From Cryomorphaceae bacterium (lineage in GTDB: Bacteria > Bacteroidota > Bacteroidia > Flavobacteriales_D > Sanyastnellaceae), in the NCBI GenBank assembly GCA_016124575.1, contig WGNM01000022.1:62001-126000 (forward strand): DNA of 64,000 nucleotides, given 5' to 3'. The notes under the pieces were generated by a model. The model was not told where the DNA came from, did no database searches, and was given only the letters and a program-made list of their open reading frames with translations. Of this stretch, positions 1 through 8,968 are shown piece by piece. The stretch's first letter is position 1. Each line of letters begins with the position of its first letter. Position numbers and translations under genes: made by a program.

Positions 1-886
1 CCAACTGGGCAGGATCTACCTGAAGTAAGAGTATGTACATGGGAAAACTGCCATCAGGAATAAGCCCTTCTAGCGATTTCACCACGGCGTGATGCAGGTA
101 TGGGTGCTTTATATAACGGTTGTTGACGAAGAAAAACTGCTCACCTCTTGTCTTACGCGCAAACTCTGGCTTACCCACAAACCCTTTCACCTGTACCAAA
201 TCGGTATCTTCATCAACCGGCACCAAGCGTTCGTCGTACTTCGTTCCAAACAAGGCAACCACCCTTTGTCGGGATGTGCCTTTCGACAAATGATAGGTCT
301 CTCCACCGTTGTGGTACATCGACATAGCAACTTCCGGGTGGGCCATGGCTACACGCTGAAACTCGTCCATAACGTGTTTTGTCTCTACAACATCTGATTT
401 CAAAAACTGCCTGCGCGCAGGGATGTTGTAAAAGAGATTCTTAACGGAAAATGAAGATCCAACAGCTGTTTGACAGGGCTCACAACTCAGCACATTAGAT
501 CCTTCAATGAGGATGTGCGTTCCCAGTTCATCTTCAGGTTGTCGTGTTTTTAATTCCACATGCGCCACTGAGGCGATAGATGCAAGTGCCTCACCTCTAA
601 AACCCTTGGTCTGCAAACGAAAGAGATCATCTGCTTCAGCTATCTTGGATGTTGCATGGCGCTCAAAACACATGCGTGCATCACCCTGACTCATGCCTCG
701 TCCGTTGTCGATAACCTGCACCAACGTCCGCCCTGCATCTTTTATAATCAATTGAATAGAATCCGCACCTGAATCAATGGCGTTTTCAAGTAGCTCTTTC
801 ACTACAGATGCCGGACGTTGTACCACCTCTCCCGCTGCTATTTGGTTGGCAACGTGATCAGGCAGCAGTTGAATGATATTAGACAT
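1..886 (-). CDS. mutL: DNA mismatch repair protein MutL (partial, 3' end outside window)
   Basis: About 295 N-terminal codons are visible; the rest lies beyond the left edge. MutL is the GHKL-ATPase linker of methyl-independent mismatch repair, coupling MutS recognition to strand incision. Seen: the ATP-binding motifs [11 protein letters not shown] (residues 31-41), DNGRGM (60-65) and [10 protein letters not shown] (95-104), in the order and spacing of the family. The N-terminus [20 protein letters not shown] is typical, so the ATG at 886 is secure. The start overlaps the end of the upstream membrane-protein gene by 8 bases, suggesting co-transcription. Whether the C-terminal endonuclease motif is present cannot be judged here. 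Confidence 0.95.
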   Translation of the reverse strand, partial: MSNIIQLLPDHVANQIAAGEVVQRPASVVKELLENAIDSGADSIQLIIKDAGRTLVQVIDNGRGMSQGDARMCFERHATSKIAEADDLFRLQTKGFRGEALASIASVAHVELKTRQPEDELGTHILIEGSNVLSCEPCQTAVGSSFSVKNLFYNIPARRQFLKSDVVETKHVMDEFQRVAMAHPEVAMSMYHNGGETYHLSKGTSRQRVVALFGTKYDERLVPVDEDTDLVQVKGFVGKPEFARKTRGEQFFFVNNRYIKHPYLHHAVVKSLEGLIPDGSFPMYILLLQVDPAQL

Positions 887-1214
887 TCTTAAATAGGTTC
901 AACGATTTCATGAAGTCGGTCTTATCTGCCCATTCCAAACCATAGTATAAGCCAATCAATAGACCAATTAGGATAGCAACAAATCGCAAAATTCTGCCCT
1001 TCGATTCATGATTCTGAAGTGCTCGCCTTCTTTTGAAGTCAATTTTTCTTCGGTGCGTGTACCCGTCTGCTGCATTTGATGCTTCTGCTTCAAGCTGCGA
1101 CAAGCGCTCTTCAATCTTCATTTTCTTTGGATCGTAGAGCGGAGATTTGAAAGTAAAACGGCGTGGTTCCGTCCGAATATTTCTAAAAGGGCTGCGAACT
1201 TTTGGTGCTTCCAT
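879..1214 (-). CDS. small membrane protein upstream of mutL
   Basis: A 111-residue protein of unknown function. The first ~85 residues are charged and basic, with a likely helical stretch near [17 protein letters not shown]. One hydrophobic helix follows (about residues 80-97, [18 protein letters not shown]), so it is probably a single-pass inner-membrane protein with a long cytoplasmic N-terminus. Its stop overlaps the mutL start by 8 bases and the two are probably co-transcribed. A -7-like box TAACTTCG (one mismatch to TAnnTTTG) lies at 1222-1229 on this strand, 8 bases before the ATG. I do not recognise the family beyond its position next to mutL. Confidence 0.75.
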   Translation of the reverse strand: MEAPKVRSPFRNIRTEPRRFTFKSPLYDPKKMKIEERLSQLEAEASNAADGYTHRRKIDFKRRRALQNHESKGRILRFVAILIGLLIGLYYGLEWADKTDFMKSLNLFKNV

Positions 1215-1257
1215 GCGTTTGCGAAGTTACGAATTTCACCTGTGACATCACAGGTTT

Positions 1258-2502
1258 TCATTCATAACGAGAAAGTTCCGCACTCATTTCATCAACGGCA
1301 ATCTCAACGTTTTTATCGATTTGATAATAATTGAGAATTTTTGTCATCACGCGTTCCAAAAGCGAATCCGGACAGCTTGCCCCGCTTGTAATGATGATTG
1401 TAGGATGTTCAACTTCCGGCAGATAGTTGCTTTCGACCATTTGTTTCTGCTCGTGCAAATCGAAAAACCGAATCTCGTTTTCGCTGATCAGATCTTCTTC
1501 AGACTGAATAAAGTATGTCTTCACCTTCTCTTCGCACAACTCCACCAAGTGCGATGTATTCGAACTATTGGCTCCTCCAATTACGATGGCAAGATCGGCC
1601 TTGTTCTTGAGTAATTCCAAGGTAGCTTGCTGGTTCTCATTGGTCGCGTAACAAAGCGTATCACGCGTATCCGCGAAGTGATTTTTGATTTGCTCTTCAC
1701 CAAACTTGCGTTGCATAGCAAGTTTCACACGGTCGGCAATGGCCTGTGTATCAGACGCTAGCATTGTCGTTTGGTTTACTACTCCGACACGCTGAAGGTC
1801 TTTCTCTGGGTCGAAACCTACCGAACCACGGGTTTCTTCAAACACCTCAAAAAAAGTACTCCAAGGCTTGTTGCCCTCAATAAATGCACACAGCAATTCA
1901 GTTTCTTGCATATCGGTTACCACAAACGATTTGGCATTCTGCTTGGCATGTGAAAATGTCGCTCGGGTTTCTTCGTGTTTCGGCTTGCCATGAATGATAA
2001 CCGTGTAGTCGTCGTTACCGAGCTTTGTTGAACGGTTCCATACCTTTTCAACGAACGGACAAGTCGTATTGTATTTTTCGAGTTGAATGCCACGATTTGT
2101 CAGCTCCGCTTCCATTTCAATGGTGGTTCCAAAAGCGGGAGTTATAACAACATCATCAGTTGTAACTTCCGAAAGTGGTATCAGTTCGTTTCCATACGTA
2201 TCCATCAAAAAGCGAATACCCAAACTCTCCAAATCTTCATTCACCGCTTGGTTGTGGATCATTTGACTGAGGAGAAAGATGCGCTTTCCAGGGTTTTCTG
2301 AAATAGCTCTGTACGATATCTCAATGGCATTCTCTACGCCGTAGCAAAATCCAAAATGGCGAGCGAGTAAGACGTTCACTTTACCAAAATCGAGCTTGCT
2401 CGGCGTAAAATCACGCTTGCGCGGATCAGCAACTTTTCTTGCCAGCTTCACTTTGGAAACCAGATCAGACCGAAAATAAGATGGAATTTCGAACGACTTC
2501 AT
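1258..2502 (-). CDS. ispH: 4-hydroxy-3-methylbut-2-enyl diphosphate reductase (IspH/LytB)
   Basis: Last enzyme of the MEP isoprenoid pathway, reducing HMBPP to IPP and DMAPP with a [4Fe-4S] cluster in the cytoplasm. Three cluster cysteines are visible in FGFCYGVENA (about residue 53), NTTCPFVEKV (about 148) and GASCPDS (near 378). The HGKPKHEETRATFSHA segment and SSNTSHL substrate loop also fit. At 414 residues it is about 100 longer than the E. coli enzyme, with an N-terminal extension and internal inserts. This matches the long form known from cyanobacteria, plants and many Bacteroidota. Its own -7 box (TACCTTTG) sits 17 bases ahead of the ATG. Confidence 0.95.
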   Translation of the reverse strand: MKSFEIPSYFRSDLVSKVKLARKVADPRKRDFTPSKLDFGKVNVLLARHFGFCYGVENAIEISYRAISENPGKRIFLLSQMIHNQAVNEDLESLGIRFLMDTYGNELIPLSEVTTDDVVITPAFGTTIEMEAELTNRGIQLEKYNTTCPFVEKVWNRSTKLGNDDYTVIIHGKPKHEETRATFSHAKQNAKSFVVTDMQETELLCAFIEGNKPWSTFFEVFEETRGSVGFDPEKDLQRVGVVNQTTMLASDTQAIADRVKLAMQRKFGEEQIKNHFADTRDTLCYATNENQQATLELLKNKADLAIVIGGANSSNTSHLVELCEEKVKTYFIQSEEDLISENEIRFFDLHEQKQMVESNYLPEVEHPTIIITSGASCPDSLLERVMTKILNYYQIDKNVEIAVDEMSAELSRYE

Positions 2503-2518
2503 AGCAACTTTAACCCTG

Positions 2519-2526
2519 CAAAGGTA
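2519..2526 (-). promoter_or_regulatory. -7 promoter box of ispH
   Basis: TACCTTTG on the minus strand, an exact match to the Bacteroidota sigma-A -7 consensus TAnnTTTG. Transcription would start about 4 bases downstream, giving a leader of roughly 13 nt. A clear -33 TTTG at ideal spacing was not identified. Confidence 0.5.
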
Positions 2527-2620
2527 CCATTTGTTTACACTCTACCTCTCCGAATTTTCCTACATCTCTTCACCGAACGTTTTTTCATTTTTCCCGTAAG
2601 AATCAGGAAACACGAAAATT

Positions 2621-3133
2621 ATGAAACGGTTTACAATATCACTTTTCTCTTTATTTCTTGCCTGCATGGTTTACGGACAAGGGAATTTGAACATCACTTT
2701 CGATGTGGCACTTGAGGGTGTATCATCGGGAAACACAACGATCAAAATATTCAAAGGAAATGAGTTGTTGCGCACCCTTTCGAGTGTTGACAATAAAATT
2801 TTCAATTGCGCCCTGCAGGGCGGATGTTTATACACTGCAGAGGTTGAAAGCAACGGCATGACTAGCAAGCGCGTCGCTTTTGACCTATATTCCATGACCA
2901 TTTCGAGTGAACTTACTACCATTCATGTCCCAATAGGCTTGAAATCCGAATTGCTCACTGCTGGCATGAACGACAACTTCAGCGATTTTCCAATCACCAT
3001 GTATACGTTTGATGGAACATCCGGACAGATGGAAGAGAACATTCCGTACGCCAACAGCATGAATACCTTGGCCTACAAGACGATTCAAGAAGCGAGTGTG
3101 CGGTTTGAAGAAGTTACCTACGAGCAAGAATAG
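2621..3133 (+). CDS. secreted protein of unknown function
   Basis: A 170-residue protein with a signal peptide (MKRFTISLFSLFLACMVYGQ, cleavage likely before GN). The mature part begins with an alternating beta-strand pattern (NITFDVALEGVSSGNTTIKIFKG), reminiscent of transthyretin-like or DUF4369-type beta-sandwiches, followed by a less structured C-terminal third. It has no lipobox and no T9SS sorting domain, so a periplasmic location is the simplest guess. It converges on the next gene with 3 bases between stops. I do not recognise the family. Confidence 0.7.
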   Translation: MKRFTISLFSLFLACMVYGQGNLNITFDVALEGVSSGNTTIKIFKGNELLRTLSSVDNKIFNCALQGGCLYTAEVESNGMTSKRVAFDLYSMTISSELTTIHVPIGLKSELLTAGMNDNFSDFPITMYTFDGTSGQMEENIPYANSMNTLAYKTIQEASVRFEEVTYEQE

Positions 3134-3134
3134 C

Positions 3135-3154
3135 GATCAGATTTTTTGCTGATC
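3135..3154. repeat. small inverted repeat at convergent stop codons
   Basis: GATCAG (3135-3140) and CTGATC (3149-3154) are perfect inverted arms around an ATTTTTTG loop, directly between and over the stop codons of two convergent genes. The T-run is in the loop rather than after the stem, so this is not a standard intrinsic terminator, but it may help end transcription on both strands. Confidence 0.3.
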
Positions 3155-3673
3155 CTCAATCCAACTTGAAATTTTCTTCTTGCGAATCAGCTTGTGGAGC
3201 TGTTTTAAGTCGGGATCTTTTCTCAATGTTTTAGAAGACCGACAAAAGCTATCCACAGCCTTCAATCCGCTGACCAGCGCTTTTACCTGTGTCTGTTCTT
3301 TCTTGTCGGTGCTAAGCGCATACTGCGCACTGCCATGCACCATTGGAAACAAAAGTTCAGGATGTTTGTCGATAAATGGCATAACCCGCGTCTCAACATT
3401 GACAATTACATCCGGATGTCCGCTCAACCACACAAGCACATACGCATTCACGCCTTCTCTTTGCTCGCTGCACTCAAAAGAATCTTTGCTTAGCAGCCAC
3501 TCCAGGCATTCAGCCGCTTTCGCATCTTGTGAACGGTAATCTGTTGCGTTCTTGAATGCAACTGAATTCGGCAGCGCTGGCGGCACACATTGTGCTGCTG
3601 CATGCACTGTGAATAGACAAATGCCTATCAACAAAACGAAACTATAGTACCTTTTCTTTGAAGACAATTCCAT
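3137..3673 (-). CDS. secreted protein of unknown function, possibly helical-repeat
   Basis: A 178-residue protein with a signal peptide (KRYYSFVLLIGICLFTVHAAAQ) and a mature part that looks mostly alpha-helical. It has four cysteines in the mature part (CVPPALP, AAECLEW, FECSEQ, SFCRSS), which could form disulfides in the periplasm, and a basic C-terminus (LIRKKKISS). The helices resemble HEAT-like repeats only loosely. Its 5' end overlaps the 3' end of the saccharopine dehydrogenase-like gene by 32 bases, so the two are probably co-transcribed. Function unknown. Confidence 0.7.
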   Translation of the reverse strand: MELSSKKRYYSFVLLIGICLFTVHAAAQCVPPALPNSVAFKNATDYRSQDAKAAECLEWLLSKDSFECSEQREGVNAYVLVWLSGHPDVIVNVETRVMPFIDKHPELLFPMVHGSAQYALSTDKKEQTQVKALVSGLKAVDSFCRSSKTLRKDPDLKQLHKLIRKKKISSWIEDQQKI

Positions 3674-4967
3674 GGTCTTTAAGTTCCTCTAATATAGGAA
3701 TATAGACTTCGGGCATTACAGGAACCTGAACACCAGTTAGATTTATTGCTCCGTTGAGAATCATCTTCGCTGCGATTCCTACGGGAACACCTACCGTTTC
3801 AGCCATGGCTGTGTATGTTTGATCTTCACCAAGCACCACCATGTAGCTATGCAACTCCTCAATTTTTCCGCCTAACTCATATTCAAATCGGTGCCACATG
3901 ACGATCATATCTTTGTCATGTTCTTCCAATTTCCATTTGCTTTCAAGAAGATTTTGAAGAATCAGCGCAGGAGTCGCATTCTTCAATCCAATCATTTCTT
4001 TGCTAAAAATGCCTGTCCACACCAACATCTCCATAACCTCGGCGCTCAAATCCAGATAACGCTTCAGCTTGTCTTCTACCGCTAGATCTTTATCGAACAT
4101 CAAAAAAGCATTGATAAACTCGCGGTACGTCATGGTTTCGCTATTCTCAATCGTGAACGATTCTGTGGTCATTCCCAGTTTCACGAAAACGCTCCACGCT
4201 GCGCAAAATCCTTTACCGCGCAGTGTACCGCGGTAAATTGTAGGGACATCTTCTATGCCGTATACCTTTCTATAACTTAGACTATCGCGGTTTGCGTACC
4301 CTTCGAAAGTGCCGTGTTCTTCAATCTCAATTTCCTTAAAACGATCGAAAATTTTGTGCGGCGGAATGTATTTTAATTGATGATCTTGCATGAACTGGGC
4401 TGTGCCCCCTTGTCCGGCCATTATCACATTCCTCGGATTCCATGTAAACTTGTAATGCCACGGATTGTTGTCGCTCTCTGGTGCTATTAGTCCACCCGTG
4501 AACGACTCAAAGCGAATGATTTTCCCGCCTTCGCTTTTGATCCTGTGGATGATTTCCATGGCACTCATATGATCAATTCCCGGATCTACTCCCAGTTCAT
4601 TCAGCAGCAACACACCAGCTTCTTTTGCTTGCGCATCGAGTTTTTGCATTTCGGGAGAGACATAGCTCGGCGTGATCAAATTCTTTTTTTGCTGCACCGC
4701 ATAGTTTGCGATGTCGATGTGCATCGTTGCGGGCAACATAGATATCACAAGGTCAGCACCATCAATCAGTGCATTTCTCTTAACGATATCGTTACTATCA
4801 AAGCCTACTGCCACCGCATTCGGATGTCTGTTCAACTTTCTCTCAACCAACGCCACATCAAGATCGGCAACGGTAATTTGCCAATTCTCCTTAATAGACT
4901 CCTTTAAAAGGTAACGGATAAGCGAAGAGCTTGATCTTCCCGCACCAATCACTAGCACTTTTTTCAA
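3642..4967 (-). CDS. saccharopine dehydrogenase family oxidoreductase
   Basis: A 441-residue NAD(P)-dependent oxidoreductase of the saccharopine dehydrogenase/reductase (LYS9-like) family. The Rossmann motif VLVIGAGRSSSSLIRYLL is at the N-terminus. DADLVISMLPATMHIDIA, LNELGVDPGIDHMSAMEII and the YRGTLRGKGFCAAW segment are typical of the family. The substrate could be saccharopine or another lysine-derived imine; the sequence alone does not decide. No other lysine-degradation gene is in the window. A -7 box TATCTTTG lies at 4985-4992, and the 178-residue secreted gene follows with an overlap. Confidence 0.88.
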   Translation of the reverse strand: MKKVLVIGAGRSSSSLIRYLLKESIKENWQITVADLDVALVERKLNRHPNAVAVGFDSNDIVKRNALIDGADLVISMLPATMHIDIANYAVQQKKNLITPSYVSPEMQKLDAQAKEAGVLLLNELGVDPGIDHMSAMEIIHRIKSEGGKIIRFESFTGGLIAPESDNNPWHYKFTWNPRNVIMAGQGGTAQFMQDHQLKYIPPHKIFDRFKEIEIEEHGTFEGYANRDSLSYRKVYGIEDVPTIYRGTLRGKGFCAAWSVFVKLGMTTESFTIENSETMTYREFINAFLMFDKDLAVEDKLKRYLDLSAEVMEMLVWTGIFSKEMIGLKNATPALILQNLLESKWKLEEHDKDMIVMWHRFEYELGGKIEELHSYMVVLGEDQTYTAMAETVGVPVGIAAKMILNGAINLTGVQVPVMPEVYIPILEELKDHGIVFKEKVL

Positions 4968-4984
4968 CTTCGTAATTTTGCGGT

Positions 4985-4992
4985 CAAAGATA
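4985..4992 (-). promoter_or_regulatory. -7 promoter box of the saccharopine dehydrogenase-like gene
   Basis: TATCTTTG on the minus strand matches TAnnTTTG exactly and lies 17 bases ahead of the ATG at 4967. Confidence 0.5.
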
Positions 4993-5131
4993 AGTGTTCA
5001 ATTCAGAAGGCACTTGGTTAGTTATCAAGAAGTATTAAACGTTTGACTACTGAAAAATCGAGGATATGCGTTAATTTGGCACGCTCATTGAAAGATGAGG
5101 GGTAACAATGATTAACCCAAACCATAAAGAA

Positions 5132-6139
5132 ATGAAAAAAACTCTACTCTCTCTATCCTTTGCTTTTGTTAGCATACTTGCTTTTGCACAAACAGGAAAT
5201 GTAGTTCTCTTCACCGAAATGGGTGAAAACTTCACTGCCTATTTAAACAGTGTAAAACAAAACGACACACCTACAAACAACTTCAAGATTGAGAATCTGA
5301 ATCAAGAATTTTACCAAGTCCGCATTGATTTTGAGGATCCGTCGTATCAAGACTTTTCAGCCAATTTGGGCGTTGAATTCGGCATGGAATGGACGATGGT
5401 AATTCGCATTGGTAAGAAAGGAACCTATGTTTTACGGCCATTTAGTTCAGCTGCCATCGCTTCAACATCCGCGCCAGCGCAACCTGCTGTGCAAGTGCAA
5501 CAGCCAGCACCGGTTCAACAAACAACGCCAGCTCAACAGCCGACTCGCATTGTAGAAGAAGAAGTAATCATTACAGAAACACCAGGCGTAGCTGTTCAAA
5601 CAACCACTACAACTGTAAAAACGAACCAGACAGACAATGTTGATGTGAAAATCAATGTCCCTGGATTCGACATGAAGGTTGAAATGACTGTTCCTTCTAT
5701 GGAAACCGAAGTCGAATACCATGAAACGACCACGACGACAACTACCAAAGTTGTTAATCCAGGCCAGTCGGAAAGACTTTCACGACCGGTGCCTGTAGAA
5801 GAAGAAGTTGTGGTTGCCATGCCCGGTTACAACGGTCCAACAGGTTGTTCTTGGCCTGCAGCCGATAGCGACATCAGTCAGTTGAAATCGTCAGTTGAGA
5901 GCAAATCGTTTGAAGACAGCAAGCTATCAACGATGAAAAGCGCTGCAAAAAACAAATGTCTCACAGCAACGCAGGTAAAAGACCTAATGATGTTGCTCAC
6001 TTTTGAAGAATCACGACTTGACTTTGCAAAATTCGCGTATGACTACACGTACGATCAAGGCAACTATTATGTTGTTAACGACGCGTTCACATTCGAATTT
6101 AGCATTGATGAATTAAATGAGTATTTGGAAGGTCGTTAA
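5132..6139 (+). CDS. secreted DUF4476 domain protein
   Basis: Taking the ATG at 5132 places a signal peptide (MKKTLLSLSFAFVSILAFAQ) at the N-terminus; an in-frame ATG at 5108 would only add eight polar residues, though it has a purine-rich AGGGG before it. The product is 335 residues. A beta-rich N-terminal domain (about 20-110) is followed by a Pro/Gln/Thr-rich linker with tracts of threonine. The C-terminal ~90 residues (CSWPAADSDISQLKSSVESK onward) carry repeated short helices with F/S pairs typical of DUF4476, common in Bacteroidota secreted proteins. It heads a four-gene run with the CsgG-like and LPP20-like lipoproteins, 17 bases apart. Role unknown. Confidence 0.85.
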   Translation: MKKTLLSLSFAFVSILAFAQTGNVVLFTEMGENFTAYLNSVKQNDTPTNNFKIENLNQEFYQVRIDFEDPSYQDFSANLGVEFGMEWTMVIRIGKKGTYVLRPFSSAAIASTSAPAQPAVQVQQPAPVQQTTPAQQPTRIVEEEVIITETPGVAVQTTTTTVKTNQTDNVDVKINVPGFDMKVEMTVPSMETEVEYHETTTTTTTKVVNPGQSERLSRPVPVEEEVVVAMPGYNGPTGCSWPAADSDISQLKSSVESKSFEDSKLSTMKSAAKNKCLTATQVKDLMMLLTFEESRLDFAKFAYDYTYDQGNYYVVNDAFTFEFSIDELNEYLEGR

Positions 6140-6156
6140 CCACCAATCTCACAATT

Positions 6157-7530
6157 ATGAAAGCACTAACTTACCTTATGATGATTTTGGTTTTGATGGG
6201 TGGCGTTTCTTGCGCCACCTCAAAATCATTCTCTAAAAAAGGAAAAAAGCTCGAAGAAGCTGGACTCCTTGATGAAGCAGCGAATATGTACCTCACTTCT
6301 TTGCAGAAGAACAGAGGAAATATTGATGCAAAAATCGGCTTGAAGTCGACAGGACAAGTTGTGCTCAATAAGCGTCTACAAGAATTCGTTCAGAAGAAAG
6401 AATTTGGGAATAAAAGAGATGCCATACAAGCCTACCAACTTGCTGAAAAATACAAGCAACGTGTTGCAACGTTAGGCGTAGAACTGGCCATAGCTGAATT
6501 TTACCAAAACGACTTTGAGACGTTCAAGTTGATGTATATGGATGAATTGTATGCCGAAGGACTTGCTTTGATGGACGAACAAAAATTCAAAGAAGCAGAA
6601 TTACTCTTTCGCGAGATCAATTCATTGGATCCATCGTATCAAGATGCAGGGTCATTGGCCGACATTGCATATGTAGAGCCGATATACAAAAAAGGTGTCG
6701 AACATCTAGATGCTGAGCAATACCGAGCGGCTTACAATGAATTTACTACAATCATCAAGCGGGCCGGCGCGTATAAAAACTCAATGGAGCTTCAGAAAGA
6801 GGCATTGGAAAATGGACTTTTCACCATTGCCATGATCCCTTTCGAGAATAGCACCTCATTGAAAGGACTTGACAGCAAAGTAGCCGCTTATGCACTAGAA
6901 GCATTGACAAGTGTTAATGACCCTTTCTTGAAAGTAGTCGATCGGAACAACCTCACAATGATCATTGAAGAGCAGCAACTCGGATTGAGTGGAGTGATCA
7001 ATGAGCAAACCGCTGTTTCAGTTGGGGAGTTGATTGGTGCGCAAGCTTTTGTAACCGGTACCGTGTTGAATTACAACAAAGTTGACGGTCAGCCAAGCCG
7101 CAGTGACAGAGAAGGATTTCGCCAGTACCAAGTAAAACGTCTTAACAAAGAAGACAACAAATACTACTACGAAACGAAGTACGATAAAACAACATACAGA
7201 GAGTTTTACGACTTTAACAAAGTGGTTATCAGTTTTCAATACAAACTCGTTTCTTTGAAAACTGGGGAGATACTGCAGTCACGCATCATTGAAAAAGAGC
7301 AGATCAGCGAAACACGTTGGACAGAGTATGACGGTGAGGTTCAAAGCTTGTTTCCTTCTACAGGAAGTGGTCCGAACACCAACAACCGCGCAAAAAACTC
7401 TTTGATGCAAATGATGAATGCACAGCGGACACCTGTAACGCATGAAGAACTTACCAACGCTGCGTTTCAAGCGGTTTCTGCCGACATGAAAAACGACATT
7501 TCGAAACTTATGTTACAAATAGTCAAGTGA
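6157..7530 (+). CDS. CsgG/HfaB family lipoprotein with TPR-like N-terminus
   Basis: A 457-residue lipoprotein (lipobox GGVSC, mature start CATSKS). Residues ~25-215 are helical with TPR-like repeats (ALMDEQKFKEAELLFREINSLDP; YKKGVEHLDAEQYRAAYNEF). From ~220 the domain FTIAMIPFENSTSLKGLDSKVAAYALEAL, followed by FLKVVDRNNLTMIIEEQQLGLSGVINEQTAVSVGELIGAQAFVTGTV, matches the periplasmic fold of CsgG, the curli secretion channel, also shared with LpoB-type PBP activators. The transmembrane hairpins of real CsgG are not evident by eye. It overlaps the next gene by GTGA. No curli subunit gene is nearby, so a curli role is not supported. Confidence 0.85.
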   Translation: MKALTYLMMILVLMGGVSCATSKSFSKKGKKLEEAGLLDEAANMYLTSLQKNRGNIDAKIGLKSTGQVVLNKRLQEFVQKKEFGNKRDAIQAYQLAEKYKQRVATLGVELAIAEFYQNDFETFKLMYMDELYAEGLALMDEQKFKEAELLFREINSLDPSYQDAGSLADIAYVEPIYKKGVEHLDAEQYRAAYNEFTTIIKRAGAYKNSMELQKEALENGLFTIAMIPFENSTSLKGLDSKVAAYALEALTSVNDPFLKVVDRNNLTMIIEEQQLGLSGVINEQTAVSVGELIGAQAFVTGTVLNYNKVDGQPSRSDREGFRQYQVKRLNKEDNKYYYETKYDKTTYREFYDFNKVVISFQYKLVSLKTGEILQSRIIEKEQISETRWTEYDGEVQSLFPSTGSGPNTNNRAKNSLMQMMNAQRTPVTHEELTNAAFQAVSADMKNDISKLMLQIVK

Positions 7531-8900
7531 GTAAATTAGTCAGACATATCACCTTGCTAGCGTTTATCATTATGATTTTGGCTACTGCATGCAAAGGACC
7601 TAAGAATATAGAGTCTGTAGCGGCCAAGCCGAAACCAGAGTGGGTAAATGATCGTCCGCTAAACAGCTCATACTACATCGGTATTGGTTCTGCTTCTAAA
7701 AAAGTAGAACCACTGGAGTACGCCACTGTAGCGAAGAAAAATGCCATGAACGATCTCGCTTCTGAAATCCGCGTCACCGTGAAAAGCGAATCGTTTTTGA
7801 ATACCATGCAGGTCAATAATTATGTCCAAGAAGAATTCAACTCAACCATTTCCACCCTCGCAAATGAAGAGCTAGAAGGCTTCGAAATCATTGATGTTTG
7901 GGAGAATGGCGACGACTACTGGATATATTACAGACTTTCGAAATCAACCCATGCCCACATAAAGGCAGAAAAAAAACAAAAAGCCATGCAGTCGGCGCAT
8001 GATTTTCTCTTGAAAGCACAAGATGCCCGAGCAAATGGAAATGTGCCCTCGGCATATGACCTTTACATGCACGGCTTGTTCGACATGAAAGATTATTGGA
8101 ACGATGTCAATGTCTGGGAAGATGGCACCTACCTCGACAATACCTTATACAAAGAGATGCGAGAGATGGTTTCGAACGTGCGTTTTGAAACAGCAGACAA
8201 CGAAATACTCTTGAACCCGAACAATAGCTTCAAAAAAGAGGTGAAAATTTCTGCGACAAGCGGAGGAAAAGCAGCAGCAAATTTGCCGATATCGATTACA
8301 TTCGACAACGGGAAATTTAGAAATGTCCAGTTTCTAAGCACCGACCAACAAGGAAATGTGGTAGTGCGCATTGCAGATGCCAACCTCAAGAATACAGCGA
8401 ATGTGCTTACCGTGCAGGTTGACCTCGATAAACTTCGACCAAGCGACCTAGACAGAAAACTAGTTGATGGTTTGATGGAATCTGTAAATGCCAACAGGAA
8501 ATCCATTCCCATTCGCGCAACCTTGCCTGTTGTAGCATTTAAAGTGTCTGAGAAGAACTTCGACCAGACGCTCGCTTCCCAGCGTTTAGCTGATCCGCTC
8601 AGGAAAGTGTTTTCTGATGAAGGCTTTACTTTTTCGGAGAATGTCAGCAAAGCTGATTACGTGATAACCATCGATGCAAACACGAGAGAAGGAGGCACCT
8701 CGAGTGGCTTTCACGTAGCCTATCTAGATGTAAATTGGAGTTTAACAGCCAAATCTGGAAGTGTGCTCTTGCAAAATAGTGAAAGCAACATCAAAGGATT
8801 GCAATTGAATTTTGAAGCTGCCGGACTAGATGCTTATCGAAAAGGTTCACTTCAAATGGAAAAGGAAGTCTCTAAAAAAATACTTGACGCAATATTCTAG
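7527..8900 (+). CDS. LPP20-family lipoprotein, large
   Basis: A 457-residue lipoprotein starting at GTG 7527 inside the GTGA overlap with the CsgG-like gene; the lipobox is ATACKG. Residues ~35-150 (KPEWVNDRPLNSSYYIGIGSA, then EYATVAKKNAMNDLASEIRVTV) are an LPP20 domain, the fold first seen in a Helicobacter outer-membrane lipoprotein. The middle contains an Ig-like stretch (NSFKKEVKISATSGGKAAANLPISI). The C-terminal part (LRKVFSDEGFTFSENVSKADYVITIDANTREGG) resembles the LPP20/CsgG-associated fold again. It probably sits at the outer membrane with its neighbours. Confidence 0.8.
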   Translation: MSKLVRHITLLAFIIMILATACKGPKNIESVAAKPKPEWVNDRPLNSSYYIGIGSASKKVEPLEYATVAKKNAMNDLASEIRVTVKSESFLNTMQVNNYVQEEFNSTISTLANEELEGFEIIDVWENGDDYWIYYRLSKSTHAHIKAEKKQKAMQSAHDFLLKAQDARANGNVPSAYDLYMHGLFDMKDYWNDVNVWEDGTYLDNTLYKEMREMVSNVRFETADNEILLNPNNSFKKEVKISATSGGKAAANLPISITFDNGKFRNVQFLSTDQQGNVVVRIADANLKNTANVLTVQVDLDKLRPSDLDRKLVDGLMESVNANRKSIPIRATLPVVAFKVSEKNFDQTLASQRLADPLRKVFSDEGFTFSENVSKADYVITIDANTREGGTSSGFHVAYLDVNWSLTAKSGSVLLQNSESNIKGLQLNFEAAGLDAYRKGSLQMEKEVSKKILDAIF

Positions 8901-8968
8901 TATTTTTGGCACGGTTTTTCGAAACCCAGAATAACAAATAATTGAATACCCACACAAAAACCACGAAT

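Noticed and set aside
3180-3539. 119-residue plus-strand reading frame inside the secreted minus-strand gene
   Set aside because: It is antisense to a gene with a good signal peptide and has a random, Ser/Cys-rich composition without a fold pattern.
5037-5044. AAACGTTT site upstream of the DUF4476 gene, same core as the palindrome at 37190
   Set aside because: A single 8-mer is expected about once in 64 kb, and here it is not part of a larger dyad.
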